Assembly (NCBI GenBank): GCA_963971405.1
Contig: OZ020484.1
Location: 25,792,001-25,856,000, forward strand
DNA from: Psococerastis gibbosa
Lineage: Eukaryota > Arthropoda > Insecta > Psocodea > Psocidae
Length of the DNA stretch: 64,000 nucleotides
Direction of reading: 5' to 3'
The notes beneath the pieces were generated by a model that saw only the letters and a list, made by a program, of their open reading frames with translations, was not told where the DNA came from and ran no database searches. The number at the start of each line of letters is the position of its first letter. The stretch's first letter is position 1. The position numbers and the translations under genes are program-made. Shown here piece by piece: positions 11,105 through 23,865 of the stretch.

Positions 11105-11512
11105 CAGGGTGGATCCAGAGAGGGGCCGTGACCCATCCAAAATGAAATGGGGTTTCCCTACTAGGCCTTCAAGAAAGAAATGAACTCGAAGATGAATGAA
11201 AAATACGTATATTGCATAAAAACGAAGCGTATAAACTATAAAAGAGCAGGAAAGTTTCTAAAAGGGCAAAAGGCCTTCCCATTTTCAATATGTAGAAACT
11301 AGACAGACTGATATTACGAGTATTTATCAAAAATACAAAACAACTAAAATAAATAAATGGATCCAGACACCTACGCCCTCAATAGACTAAGTACTCGTAG
11401 TAGGGTAGTTTCGTTATTGTAGGAGGGCATTATTACTTAGTATTTCTTCATGTGCTTAAGATAATTTTCATATATTCACCCCATCCAAAATTCTGCACTG
11501 GATCCGCCCTTG
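11105..11512. mobile_element. hAT-like MITE
   Basis: Ends are CAGGGTGGATCCAG and CTGGATCCGCCCTTG, an inverted pair with one indel and one mismatch. The flanks CTAATAGT (left) and ATAATAGT (right, offset by one base) match at 7 of 8 positions, consistent with an 8-bp hAT target duplication. The 408-bp body has no transposase frame. Its terminal sequence differs from that of the intact hAT at 53930, so the two are not an obvious autonomous/non-autonomous pair. Confidence 0.6.
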
Positions 11513-11685
11513 AATAATAGTCACTCAGTAGTCAGTACTATACATACGGCAAACAAAGGTAAGCAGTAAAATGATAATGTATCTTGAGAAACGAATTGGT
11601 ATTTAGTTATTTACATGTCCGTAATTAACGATTATTATGATATTGTAATAGGGACTTAATAATAATATCTTTTAGGACTTCGATG

Positions 11686-11836
11686 GCATAGTGGTAGCTT
11701 GTTCGTACTTGTATGAGTACACATCATGCGATGGGTGGCCTGTCGTAACAGGTATTACCTACAGAGGCGACTGAAGAGGTTATTCGGATACATTAATTGA
11801 ATTGTTTGTATGGGAATAATGTTTTATTTAAAAAAT
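11686..11836 (+). repeat. tRNA-derived SINE S3, copy 1
   Basis: TGGCATAGTGG is an exact fit to the polymerase III A box consensus TGGCNNAGTGG. The unit continues through CACATCATGCGAT and 'gactgaagaggttattcgg' to an A-rich end. The same order of blocks occurs on the minus strand at 59955..60125. The B-box region is degenerate in both copies. Confidence 0.7.
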
Positions 11837-12729
11837 ATATATATTATATTCCACTGAATGGTAAACCAACTTTTCCAGTTTTGGAATATTCTTTAGGCAA
11901 AACCCGAGTAAGGCCAATGAGTAGTCAGCAAGCCCCAAAGACGTTCAATTCGCCATCCTCATTAAATCGATTTTTTTTTAAACTTAATAACGTCGAAATG
12001 TAAAAAGAGCCAACTTTGTTAGCCCCGCGCTAATAGCTTGAATTGAATACAAAGAGGGAGAACACGATTAGCAGACACGGCAGGAATGAGTGCCTATAAA
12101 TTTGGTTTGCGGAATGTTGCATTGCGTAATAAACTGAGCCTGTCTTTGATGTAAATTAGTAAAATAGCCTACTGCTGACATGCTCGCTCATTTGTACTGT
12201 CTCTCTCCGCGCTGACATCGAGTCCAGCGGCTTCCTTATTGATCCATTGTCACTGCCGGACGACTCGCTCCAACTGATGTGCACTGTAAATGGCTCGGCA
12301 GTGCTACGCTGCTCCCTTTTAATGACCTGCGCTCGACTTCTCTGGCCGCAATGGTGACTATAACCACAGAAGGAAACCAAACCGTTTATATGGGTGTCTT
12401 TAGCATCTACATAAAGTAGTTCCAATTTGCCTCGATTACTAACTGTATAAACAACACAAAAGTTTGTACCTATACATACAAGGAGGGGGGTTTTTAATGT
12501 CTTGTGCTTTCCCCCTTCTCTTCCATTTTTTCGGGGAAGCGGAGAACTTGCAAACAGGACCTTAATTCCTTTTGATCTCCTCTAATGCTCCTTGGCCGAC
12601 CTGACGGCTGCAGCGCGTGATAGTATACTGTAGGTACAGTGTGAGGCCCTTACTCTTTGGGAAGTGGATAATCTGCAAACATCAGACACTTAATGCCTTT
12701 GATTGATTTTTGTGAACCTTCAAGACACA
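11837..12729. other. No recognised gene
   Basis: The frame at 12156..12425 (minus, 89 codons) lies in a GC-richer patch but shows no domain pattern. Confidence 0.4.
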
Positions 12730-12905
12730 CTCTAACAAAATCCACCAGCTAGTTTGCCCACAAATCGACGAACAGAGAGACATTTCGAAGAAAAAAAAAA
12801 CACTTTTTTGGTTCTTGAGGGCTCTAAACGTGTAAATCCGTTGAAATCTCGTAATTGAACGTTTCGACCATCACAAGGCTTTCCTTATACTAAAGTATCC
12901 ATAGG
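12730..12905 (+). repeat. Terminal fragment of the repeat L1 found at 45.0 and 47.4 kb
   Basis: This matches the end of the large inverted-repeat copies at 45064..45884 and 47439..48265: a 'gagacatttcg' block, a run of A, 'cgaccatcacaa', 'gctttccttatact' and a closing GGAAAGCAA. Only about 170 bp are present. The order of landmarks is the same as in the 45-kb copy, so the orientation is plus relative to it. Confidence 0.7.
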
Positions 12906-14060
12906 AAAGCAATAAAGAATAATGCTGTGTAACATAATAAATTATATTCATTAATTTTATCAAGAGAACAACGTCTGCGATCATTAATTTATTTACAACA
13001 TATATACATTTTCTGCAACAGTCAATGACCCTAAACATCTAACTATACTAGCGTGATTGAAATCGCCACAGCAGCCCATTTCTATCACAGAACAAGTGGC
13101 TGTTAAAATTAATCGTACAATTAATTATAGTTGCGTTAATAAGCTCATTGACTTTAAATGTTATCGCCAACAATGAAATAGGAAATCATAATAATGTGCA
13201 CTTGATAAGCAAACAGGTATAGATTTATTTAAGCAGGTGGATTTGAGTAGTGCATGTATGTGAGTTGATTACGTCCTTAATTGCTTGGACAATTAAATGA
13301 CATGAAAAGGAAGGCAATATACATAGATAGATAAGTACAATAATACCTAGTTATTATATACATACTATAGTATTTTACATCAGTTGTTTTGTTTTTCGTG
13401 TCCCTGTCCGAGGTAGAGACTCCTAGTTTCAGGCAGGGCACAGTATTCTGCCAACCTGCCGCCATAGTCGGTGCACACCAAACGGTCATGGAAGTCTTCG
13501 GTCTCTTCTCGGTGGTGAAAGGATTAGCTGCTAAATGTTTCCACCTAGCCATGGCCATGCCGAGAGGGGTGGTCCATGGGGTCCGGACCGAAATAAAAGG
13601 ACTTTACACAAATTTAAATTTAATTTAATATTTTAGGGATACAATTTATCATTTTATGTAAATTTATTTGAGTTTGAACACCGGATAGAATGGACTTTCA
13701 TTAATAAATTACCTAAAAATGTTTTGGAATAAGACTGATGGTTTTTGCATGATTGGCTCCTCATGTATTCTTTTCTGAATAATTGAGTAAATCCGATCTC
13801 ATTGAGGATTCGAATTACCGTTCACCCGATTGAAATGCAAGCTCACTAACAATTAATTCATCCACACCCTATATTAGATTGGGACTCAATAGGTCACTAA
13901 ACGCTTACAAAGTGCAAATACACCCCAAAAATAAAATAAAAAAAAACCAATATGCCAACATGAAACGGTTAAATAACGAAAGAACCTGGAGAACTAAATT
14001 ACGTCAGATGATTCAAACAACAGACTCATTTATTCATCGACGATCATCGAAACCTTCTAA
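12906..14060. other. No recognised gene; fragment of repeat G1
   Basis: Opposed frames at 13277..13558 (-) and 13389..13628 (+) occupy a GC-richer patch but resemble no family I know. 'ggtccatggggtccggacc' at about 13571..13589 matches the G1 element at 23686. Confidence 0.4.
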
Positions 14061-14402
14061 TTAACGAAGAATTTGTGGCCAAGTAAACTCGGCCTTGGCC
14101 CACTGCGTAAGAACAATGGGCCCATTTATGGTTTGGAGAGCCTTTCTGCAGAATTGGGCGCCTGTTGACAGAGCCTGGTGCGGTGGATAGGCCACCTCCC
14201 ACATCTCATCGGCCTCGTCGGACCTCATTACCCGAGCATTCACTTGCGCTGGCACCTCGGTACCCACCCACCACACCGGAGGTGACCAAGGACTTTTATA
14301 TCTTTTTTTTTGCGCAGAAGAGTTCAGAGTGATGATTTGAAGAAAATTTGAGGGCTCAGGAGCTCCAACTCTTCTTGACTTCTTTTTCTTCTTCTTCTTC
14401 AA
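14061..14402 (-). other. Unrecognised open frame over a (TTC)n tract
   Basis: A 113-codon minus frame begins with a run of lysines encoded by a (TTC)n microsatellite at about 14378..14400. It then crosses a GC-richer patch, encoding a WSPPVWWVGTEVPAQVNARV segment. The sequence resembles no domain I recognise. The microsatellite start and the lack of neighbouring exons argue against a gene. It could be a fragment of an unidentified repeat or retroposed transcript. Confidence 0.2.
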
Positions 14403-14508
14403 GTCACAGCCGTCTGGCTGGTTGGCATCAACTCATCAACATCAACTCCCCTCGATCCTGGCACGCTCTCTTCAGCTCCACGCATATATTGGCTCCTACA
14501 TCCTCCAA

Positions 14509-14991
14509 ATTAAATATAATATGCTTAAAACACTGGTATGGAGTATACTGCTGTATGGCTGCGAAACTTGGTGCATACATGAAAGTGACAAAAAGAAACT
14601 AGAGGCCTTTGAGATGTGGTGCTACAGGAGAATGCTGCAAATTTCATGGCGAGACCATATCGCGAATGAGGAGGTGCTTCGTAGGCTAAACGAAAAAAGA
14701 ACATTAACGATAGCTATATCTACGAGGAGGGCCAGATTTATGGGGCACCTTATCAGGCATGAAAGCCTTCTAAACACCATTGTTGAAGGCTCAGTCGAGG
14801 GCACAAACCATAGAGGCAGGCCGAGAAAGGAGCACATGGAGGACGTAATGGCGGACATGGAGTGCGGGACCTACTGGGAAATGAAAAGGATCGCGGAAGA
14901 CAGGGAGGAGTGGAGAAGAAGAGTCAAGTTGCTGCAAACCAATCGATATATTGTAACCCCAGAAGAAGACATCCTCCATCATTTGTTGTAG
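14509..14991 (+). pseudogene. Non-LTR retrotransposon ORF2 C-terminal fragment
   Basis: About 157 residues are uninterrupted and include, in order, LKTLVWSILLYGCETW, LEAFEMWCYRRMLQISWRDH, ANEEVLRRL, GHLIRHESLL, GRPRKEHMEDV and EEWRRRVKLLQTNR, ending at a stop at 14989..14991. This is the conserved segment after the reverse transcriptase palm/thumb in a common insect non-LTR lineage. The reverse transcriptase catalytic block (YADD) and the endonuclease are absent, and the frame upstream of about 14509 loses similarity, so the copy is 5'-truncated. It is the best-preserved relic of this group in the window. It would not be functional alone. Confidence 0.85.
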
Positions 14992-17030
14992 AAACTCTTT
15001 TCTGGGGCGTCCAGGTCGGTTCGCTCCGACTAGAGGTCGCAATCCCTAGCCTCCGCTCAGACCCGGGATTCCATAAATTCAATCTCCGTATGAATTGTTT
15101 GGTACCTTTCCTAGTATTACTTGTTAGAGGCTACCTACTTGGCAGTTGTAAGATTAAAATAAAAATTATGCTAGAATAATCGTACTATGCTATTGTACAA
15201 CAATATCTTATCCCGAAATACCCGTATTACCGGGAGAAAACAAAAGATGCGAAATCCCGGGACCCCAATTCCCAGATTGTGACCATCCACTCCATCCATT
15301 CATCCAATCGAATATCGATGTTGTCAAATACAATAACAACTATTTTAAGAATTTCTTTCTATTGTGAGGTCGTTAAAGATTTTCTGGACTGTGAGATTCA
15401 TGCTGTCCTTTATTCCTTCTTTATTTATTTAACTCGTGCAGCATATTTTCTGTCATCTTGCCGCTGCCAATACTTTAGTGATTGCATTTTTTTAAAAGAT
15501 GAATGGACTCCCGCCCCATGTCCCATTCTCAACCCCAATAGGGTCGTCACTCTTCCAATGATGACAAGTTCCCCTTATGCATATGCTATGGGAAATATAT
15601 TCATTAGTACAAAGTTATCATAATTAAATTTCTACATGTATGTTTCAGACAGAAGGATAATATAGGTTGTCCCTTTCCCAAGATTTTTTTAAAGTTAATT
15701 TTCAGTATAATGTAAAGGAGCATAATTTAGCTCATAGTAAATTAAATAAACCACAAAATATTTTCCATCATGACTCAAATTTATTTAAAAATAATTATTT
15801 TAGTAATACTTGACAAAGTCGTTAAATTGTAAGGTATTGCATTTTCAGTAGTTTGCAATTTTATTGCAATCATATAGGCTTAAAAAAATTGCACTGAGCA
15901 ATGTAACATCATTACCCACGCTTCGTTCTACCACAATACACAATAATTACATTACCCAACCAAATTACATATTAACCAAAATAACAGTGATTTTATCTGT
16001 ATTTGGTAGGCCCAAAATGGCTGGGATGTAAAAACAATGACGATGCCAATACCTACCAGCAATTTTCAGGCACAGCCCAAATCATAAGGTTATTTCTGCA
16101 CCTCTAATCAAAGCAAGTTTCTGACAAGAGAAAACATAACTATGGACAGAGAATAGTTTTCTAATTTTTTGGCGCCATATTTTTAAATTCCATATGTCAT
16201 ATGCAATTATTAGCAGTCAAAATAAAAACGGCCGGTGGTTCTGACAGTTGGGAAGGGGCCGTGAGTTGATTAGCAGATGCGTCGCCACGCAGCGGTAATA
16301 AGAGAAATGACTCGCGGCTTTTGGCCCATCAGGAGAATCAACACTTGGCTCCCGTACGGGCCATTATTAAGCCGGATTCACACTGATTTTCTGTCATTGC
16401 TTCCACACAATTGGACGGGCATTCCCCATTGTGCCAGTCATTCCGCTATGAACTGTACTGTATTAAAATTTAATTCGATCATTCTTTGGCTTGTGAAAAT
16501 GGAAGTGGCGTAATCATATGCCGATGAGGCCTCAATTTTTTTTCTCTAGATTTCCTATCATCATGATTTTATAAGTTGTAGTATTATGCAATAAATATGT
16601 TGGTATGAATGCAGCTTTATTTAGCTACCATCGCAGGTTGGTGGAATAGAAAGGAACCAGCTATGATTTGGAATAAAAACAAAAAAAAAATGGCAGCTTT
16701 CTTGATGGGATTCCACTTTCTGCAGCTTTACCAACGACGGCGTGAGGCACCCCTAAGGCTCACCATCGCTTGAAAAGTATCGGCAAGGGACACTGGATGC
16801 CACCGGCATCCTTCGCTGTATGCGGTGGCGCTGTGCAGTATTACCTACTGAGACTTTTCAATCGACGATGGGACCCGCCCTATAAAAGATGATGGATAAT
16901 AACTATATTCAGAAATTTTAAATAATGCTGTCAACACTTGCTCATATTTAACGTGTGTTCGAAGTCAGTACGATAAATTGTGCACAAATGCGTCGTAAAC
17001 GTAAAGTAAGTATTAAAACTAACGCACTCC
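14992..17030. other. No recognised gene
   Basis: The 3' flank of the retrotransposon relic is followed by AT-rich sequence. The frame at 15279..15623 (114 codons) has hydrophobic patches but no family pattern. 'cccgggat'-type GC words near 15195..15265 look like a repeat edge. Confidence 0.4.
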
Positions 17031-17055
17031 AAAGCAGTTGACACTCAACTGCTTT
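17031..17055. other. Short perfect hairpin
   Basis: AAAGCAGTTGA and TCAACTGCTTT form a perfect 11-bp stem with a 3-base loop. There is no T run or gene next to it, so no function can be assigned. Confidence 0.6.
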
Positions 17056-18082
17056 GTCACGTAAAGCCAAGAAGGAGCCTCCCAACAAAAAAAAAAAATC
17101 CTACGCCTAGCATATGCAACAATGAACAGTAATTAATCTCCGTAGACAAACAATTAAGATTTTAATTTTTAATTCGCTCTTATTCTTGTAAGTCAATTTC
17201 CAATCATTGGGGGTTTATTTAAGATATTTTAAACTTATTCCCGGATAAGCTATTTTTTTTTATGTTGCGCTAGGCCTGATGATGAGTAGATTCACATGAC
17301 GAAGCAGTATAATCTGGGATGATAGGCCGTGGTGTATTGCTTCGTCACGTAACTCCGACCGTGACAGCCATTGTAATTATTTATAGTATGTAATTAGTAT
17401 GTAAAATCCATTAAATTTAGTTAAGAATACCGCTGCGCCCTTCATAAAGTAAATAATAGCGTACCAGCCGTGCATTTTGTGTATTTTCGAAAACTTGAAA
17501 CTAACTCCACAATTGAGAGAAAAAATATTGTAACCTATAATAAATTTTATTCATATTGAACCTTGCGTTTTATTTTAATACAATTGTTCACACATTACAG
17601 CAGTTAAACAATTTGTGTAACATTGACTCTGTTTCCCGGAATCGTGTAAACACGATCTCCATTAGTTGTTGTTAATTAGATATAGGGGTTTGACATGTGG
17701 ACTTTACAGGTCTTGGCCAATTACGCGACTGGTGTACACAGCCACACATTCCCCGTCCAACACTAATTTCTCTATCAGGCTTTAGCTAGATTTCTATATA
17801 ACAGAGATGGGACACTCTCTCCCGCCCTGACTCGTGTCTGTACTTGGTTAAGTCATGCTTTCGAATGTTTCATTACGTTAATGGTAAGCTTGTCTCAGTT
17901 GTCCATTATCCCTTGTAGCCGGTGTAGTTTATAAGTTGACATCGAAAACGTATACCAGTTAGCCAATAGCCAAAAATTCATCCGGAAACAATACAACTAG
18001 TGTCTGAAATCTATGAGGTCGTTGGCATTGGACAAGGGACCTATGGGCCCCTATAAGTAGGCCTGGGTCCATAAAAAGTCCT
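17056..18082. other. No recognised gene; short shared repeat
   Basis: The segment around 17284..17345 ('tctgggatgataggcc' flanked by inverted 'gacgaagca'/'tgcttcgtc' words) reappears inverted near 19790..19820, so it belongs to a small uncharacterised repeat. No coding frame is supported. Confidence 0.4.
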
Positions 18083-18240
18083 TTAAAAAAAAAAAAACTT
18101 TTTCCCCCGCCAAAAATATCTGGGCTCACCTGCCACGTCTTTTCAATGACTGGGCATAGGAGACGTGGCAGGAGGGCTCAGAAATTAAAAAAATATATTT
18201 ATGCCGGGAAGTCGGGAGCCGAATGTCCCATCCCTCCTAT
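18083..18240 (+). repeat. Interspersed repeat R4, copy 1
   Basis: Contains TGCCACGTCT (18131) and AGACGTGGCA (18171) as a 10-bp stem around TGACTGGGCATAGG, followed by an A-rich linker and 'gaatgtcccatccctcct'. Related pieces lie at 28627..28685 (minus), 49700..49788 (plus) and 62782..62880 (plus). Confidence 0.65.
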
Positions 18241-19420
18241 ACCTGTAGCTTTACGCGACTAACTTGAAGACCGTTTCCATATCTTGGTGTCTCAGAAAAT
18301 GAGGATTTTAGCAATTTAGTCAAAATTGTCCAAGCCTACTTTTTTTTAAACCAAATATTTGACAATATCTGCTAATGATCATGACATTTCGGGAGGTTTC
18401 ACATAATATGTATTCCGACTTCCTATTGGTGAAGTTATCACGTTAAGCCAGTTTACAAGCCATCATTCAAGAAGCAGTGGGCAGCTATTGGATAAAGTAA
18501 ACAAAAAAACTTAAAACTTTCAATGTTCCGCGGTATGAATGAAAACTACATAACACTTTAATGCACAATTAGATTTATGAATTTAGCACATTTTATGTGC
18601 AGGTTCACGTAGGTATAACACTAATATGGTAGCAGGAACTTGCACTATACACGTATAAAATGAATAAAATAAATAATCCCTTCATAGAGCGCAATAAATT
18701 TTCATTTCGGGCAGTTAAGGCTGACTAAACATTGCAGCCATGCACCGCATGTATACAACAACAATGAAGGACATAAAACATGTAAAAACAAGTAATTATA
18801 TTAAAACTCCTCCTATGCTACGCCATAGCGAAATAGGCAGGAGCCTATTTAAAAGAGATTTGATTTATTGGGGCATTATTCAGATGTAAGTTCCCAGGGT
18901 CCCCTCCCTCAATCCACGATTATTGTACCATGACTTAACACTATAACACCGCTGCGCTGCAGCAATTTCTTCTCCTTTGGCAAAATAAGATCATATCACC
19001 GGCTGTGAGATAATTGCGGCTGAATTCTGAATATTTGTACGTGAGGTGCCCGTTAGTTTGCTGGGTACTTGACCTGTGACCCTTCTGATGATCCATTGTT
19101 GCGGAATATGGTACCGGTAATTTTTTCACCCGAATCTCTCTCTCCTTAAGGTGTATAGAATGCCTCGCTCGCATTAAATTTGGGTACACAGACTTTCTAA
19201 ATATTTAGCAATGTCAGCCAGACTGGTTACTTTATTTTATGAAATAATTATAGGCGAACGAGAAAGAATAATAATAACGTATACAGGAATAGTATACGGT
19301 ATCTACAGTGTGTAGAAAATAAAGTACGAATTACACTAAATCTTGCTGGAAAATGTTGTATTTCACTTCTAATAGTAACAGCATATCTTGCCCCATTGAA
19401 ATACTTATTGTATATGCAGC
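18241..19420. other. No recognised gene
   Basis: Only one short frame (18941..19189, minus) without motif. Confidence 0.4.
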
Positions 19421-19592
19421 CAAGGCCGTGCCCAGGTTTTGATTTGGGGGGGGGGGCCCAAAATTGTTTTTACGCAATCTATTAATGAATTAATGGATAA
19501 ATTCTCCAAACCATACAGGTTTACATACAAAAATTTATTTCGGGGGGGGGGGGGTCCGGACCCCTTGCACCACCCCCCTGGGCACAGCCATG
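19421..19592. mobile_element. G-tract MITE G1, copy 1
   Basis: Ends are AAGGCCGTGCCCAGG and CCTGGGCACAGCC. A G tract lies just inside each end, with GGTCCGGACCCC at the right and an AT-rich middle. The reverse complement matches 23686..23865 over its whole length, including the 'acatacaaaaattta'-type centre. The termini resemble hAT MITEs, but I could not confirm an 8-bp duplication. Confidence 0.7.
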
Positions 19593-22500
19593 TACATACA
19601 GGTATGGAAGAACTCACACTTTCACACCAATACGCCCTGGAGAGAGGGCGTGGAAGCGCCAACCCCCCGTATAAAAAAAAAGTAAATGTAAGCAAAATAT
19701 TAGATGACAGCAGAATACGGGTTGATAGGCCGTGGTCGATCTGCGGTCGGCATCTTCAGCGACACTGCGTAGACTTCTAAGATTGTATCTGAGAGGCCTA
19801 TCATCCCAGATTCTAATGCTTCATCAAGTAACTAACGCCATGAAAGTATTTGTAATTACAAAAGTATAAATACAATACTTATATATATTTTTAATGTTCA
19901 GGGTCCTGTTACATATAGGCAGCATCTCGTCAAGTAATGTAACAAATTTTAGTAAAGATAGCGTATCCTATAGTGAAGATGGTGTTCCAAATAACTCAGT
20001 CACAGCCATAGGGTTTATCTAGAGTTGATATATTGTAGATGTGACCCTAGCTCAAACCTATGACAACCCCAGTCGAATTCAAGCTCAATCCAATGTTAAC
20101 TATGTCAACCATAGCGGAACTCAACCCTATGTATTCTTTGAATTTTAATGCAAAATTTGCAACAGGAGTTGGACAGAGAGGTGCTAACGGAGGTGGTCCG
20201 CTTTTTGGATGGTATTGGACGAAAGTGGTAGGACGTTGGGCAAGCTGTTTTAGACGGTCCCTGGGCAACCTCGTTGTCCGGTGCACTCCCGATGGCAGTT
20301 TTGCACCAGTCTTGTGCCAAATGGATATGGAAATGGCTGTATACCCTTAAGCAACAAAAAAAAAAAAAATGCAAAATCTCTACTTGTAATTTCTTGAAAA
20401 AATGTACACCTAATAGGAGTCACTAAGATATATCAGCAATCCATAGCCCCTCTCAGAGACCCATAACTAATGATCGAATGTCAAGACTCCCTGAAATAAC
20501 AAGGGAGACATGAAACAAAAAGTTGAGAAGCTAAATGATAAACCCCACCCCCGCAATTACCAACGGTGAATCCTGTAATTGCTAACAATGAGAGACACGA
20601 CGTCTTCCTTACTCAGTTCCCGATTAACCGGTTCATTAACCGAACAACTAGTAAGTTGATGGATTGCATCACGGAGCCGTTCATCTTCCCGCTGACCGGC
20701 CGAGTCGGAGGGGTTATCAGCTGAAGTTCGGCCCACTGTGCTGACCCCATGGTCGCGGGAGATGAGTGGTGACAAGGCACCTGTGCCTGCAGCGCCAGGT
20801 GCTGGCCGCGTCGTGACGACACCTCCGCTCCCACGAGCTCCCCATGTTAATTACCCCGAGTGTGTGCTGTGCGATCACAGATAGATCTTGCGCGCTCACC
20901 TTGCCAACATCCCTGAATAGCGGCCAACGAATGTTTGGAATTCTGTTCACTATTTGCATTGGAATTCACAAACTACGGTACACCTGTACTTGTAGAAGAA
21001 TGCAACCTAAACCTCTTCATATTTTGGATGTGCTCATACACCGTACACCTGCAGCCCGATCATGGCGATTTGGGGTTATTATAATACCAGGGTTTATTTA
21101 TTTTTAACACCGCAGTAGTAAGGTGTCACGTGACGGTGTTAAAATATGCACGGGAAATTCAAGTTAATAAATGGTTGCATTGTTTAATAATTGAAACATT
21201 AAAATGTACAAGTAGAACTTTGAAAATAAGAATTTTAATTAATGGAGAAAAAATTGAAAACTCACCAAAAATATTAATTTATCAATTTCAATTTCCCGCG
21301 CATTTCGCACTCATTTGTTTAAAACAATTGAATAAACCCAGGTATTATAATTATCCCAAACCGCCATGATTGGGCTGCCGTTGGTAGAGAACTACTTTGT
21401 ACTTTTAGAGCTATGAACTCTTCGGCGGTTACTTAGGAGTTCGCTGAACTTTTTGGGGACGGCTTAAACTCATAACTTATGTAATATGCACACATAAAAC
21501 GCATAACCGGGCTCACGAGGGCCGAAACAGGAATAGAAACTAGCCAGATGGCATTTAGACACATTGTTGTCACCATTTGGGTCATTTCGTCCAACACCTC
21601 ACCGGAGCTGTACGGTTAGGTAAAAGGTAACCAAGCTCATTCATAATTTATCCACCATTTTTATAGAGTTACTTTCTCGACGTCTCGTCATGCAATCATA
21701 TAGGCTAAATTGAACGGCACATTGTACGGATATTGAGAAATGAACACATGACGTGTTTTGCATGCATTGCCCGATTTTCGCACATACTTGTAGTCTGATA
21801 TTTTGTTAGAGAGAGGAATAAGTGAAAATTGGAGTCGAGCCTGAGTCTCCGCACCTTGTCGTGGTGGTGAGCTGCCCTTAGCTCCAAACCCCCAAGTCCT
21901 CATGTCTTCCAGCGGTTGATAGCTGTAAGTGACTAGAAAACGGTTTCCACGACCATTTTCAGTATAAAGTGATGGACTGTATATACTTAAACGATATTCC
22001 GTTGTTAAGGTAATTCGTCAATAGGCAAGTAGGAGTAAAGGCTCGAGCCTGCAATCTTCCGCCCCTTGGCGGCGAACCTAATCCTTTGCCCAATACACCA
22101 TATATACTGTAAGTCACAATCCAATAAGCCAAATCATCACTCATACAGCGCGTGTTATCTCGTGGTATGGGCATTTCTCGTTATAGTTCACGCCATAAAC
22201 ACAATACAGCCAGCCGGCTGGCTTTCTTCCAATGCCTTGTACCTGCAGAGGCCATATTGATGGCGAGGAGACAGGCAAAGAAGTGCAAGTACTATACTCC
22301 AAGGGTCCGTTTCATCTTGATATGGGCCAACTTGATTTTCTTGATTCGCGTCCGAGATTGCATTTTTCACGGCTCTTTACGTTCCCAAACACGGCTCTAA
22401 CGGCCGTTATGGAGACCATATTCAATCATGTTGAATGTAAAAGTTATTTTAGTACTTTATTCTGTCTGCGGAAGCAGCTGCCTGTAGTTTTTTGATTATG

Positions 22501-22761
22501 TAAATTTACCATGATCATTCAGTAGTTACTACTCAAGAGTGTTTAAAACACCGACTCGAAAGCGTCCCACCCCTAAATATATTGATAACAGGCATTTAAA
22601 GCCAGTAATTCCAGCTGGCAGAAGATATACAGACAGTTTTTATTCCAGGGAACCTGAAAGATGAGTCACAATGACGTTCGACGAGTGCTCCCAAAACATG
22701 ATCTAAATTAAATCATTCCGAAGAGAATAATTACAAAAGAATGAACTTTCGAAAACATGTA
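19593..22761. other. No recognised gene
   Basis: Several overlapping frames on both strands at 20.0-20.4 and 20.6-21.0 kb lie in GC-richer patches but show no domain. Two related head-like segments at about 21835..21880 and 22045..22085 ('gagcctg...tctccgcaccttg' and 'gagcctgcaatcttccgcccc') may be decayed SINE heads on the minus strand. Confidence 0.4.
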
Positions 22762-22930
22762 GAGGCCGGAGTCTATTATGGGTTGTTGCTTGCTACATTT
22801 TCCGGTCATGCTTCGAAAGGCATGTAAAGCAGGCGGCCATGGGACATAGAGATTTGAAGTCGGCTCTAGTGCAGCCAGGTTGGCTTAGTAATAGAATAAA
22901 AAGTCAAAAAATTTTATTTATTTATGTCCG
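22762..22930 (+). repeat. tRNA-derived SINE S1, copy 1 (5'-truncated)
   Basis: Matches the body and tail of the SINE at 61655..61880: 'gctacattttccggtcatg', CATGTAAAGCAGGCGG, then 'ggttggcttagtaataga' and 'aaaagtcaa' before an AT-rich TTTATTTA tail. The tRNA-like head is missing. Confidence 0.75.
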
Positions 22931-23685
22931 AAGGATTTCCAGAAATCGTAGTGACCCGTGCCTGCTCAGACCCACGTTCGGCCACTCAAAGTCATGAAGA
23001 AACAAAATGGCGACTGCCTACCGTTTGAAATCTGGAGAATATTTGAAGTTACCCGATGCTTTGGGTTAGGTGAATCGTGGCGCGGATTGCACAGTTGCAT
23101 AGATGGTTTTATTTGAGAACGCGATGCATAACTTGTCTAGGACATGATGTCCGTTTCATTTTGGTAAAACCCAAAACCCTTTGTAATGACTAGGTTTAGT
23201 AATCATGCCCTACCTAGTGATAGATAGGTACGACAATCTACTTATATAGGTACGACGTCCTTGAGTGCCCCGGTAGCCCAATTGAGCCGGCCCGACCACC
23301 AGCTCCCTCCCCAGGGCAGTCCACCACATATTTATTAAGCGGACCCTTAATTGCCCCTATTAGTGTTAACCAGAAAATAATTTCTGAGGGGACACAACTG
23401 ATGCCTTGATAATTGCATGTTTGTTTTGAGTACCTAACTACAAGATGTGGTTGTGATGTGATGGAATTTAAAATGGTTTTATTTAGGTAGGTAGATTTGA
23501 TTATACTGTTTAGAAATTTTATGACGCATTGCTCGGAAAGTACGTCGTGCTAAACTACAAATATATGATATGGCCCGGCAGGCATCGGAAAATACCGCAC
23601 CAACCCATTGCTCGCATGTGAATCTGAATGGATCCTAGATAAGAAAAATTTTCAACTTGGCAAAAACTCAGTGCTTTGACTCATG
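22931..23685. other. No recognised gene
   Basis: No frame above 60 codons. 'cggtagcccaattgagccgg' at about 23271 resembles an A box but has no B box. Confidence 0.4.
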
Positions 23686-23865
23686 GCCGTGCCTAGGGAG
23701 GTAGTCCATGGGGTCCGGACCCCCCCCCCCACCCCCGAAATACATTTTTGTATGTAAACCTGTATGGTTGAAGAATTTATCCATTAATTAATTAATAAAT
23801 TACGTTTAACAAATTTTTGGACCCCCCCCCCCCGAAATCAAAACCTGGGCACGGCCTTGCAGTTT
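23686..23865. mobile_element. G-tract MITE G1, copy 2 (inverted relative to copy 1)
   Basis: Ends are ATGGCCGTGCCTAGG and CCTGGGCACGGCCTTG with C tracts inside both ends. It is the reverse complement of 19421..19592. TTTGACT occurs immediately left of the element and again three bases beyond its right end, a possible decayed target duplication. Confidence 0.7.

Noticed and set aside
14061..14402. Minus-strand frame with a lysine-rich start that could suggest a nuclear localisation signal
   Set aside because: The lysines come from a (TTC)n microsatellite; no family resemblance or neighbouring exon was found.
20557..20960. GC-rich cluster of overlapping minus-strand frames as a possible gene
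   Set aside because: Three frames are open at once over the same bases with no recognisable motif, which is expected from base composition alone.
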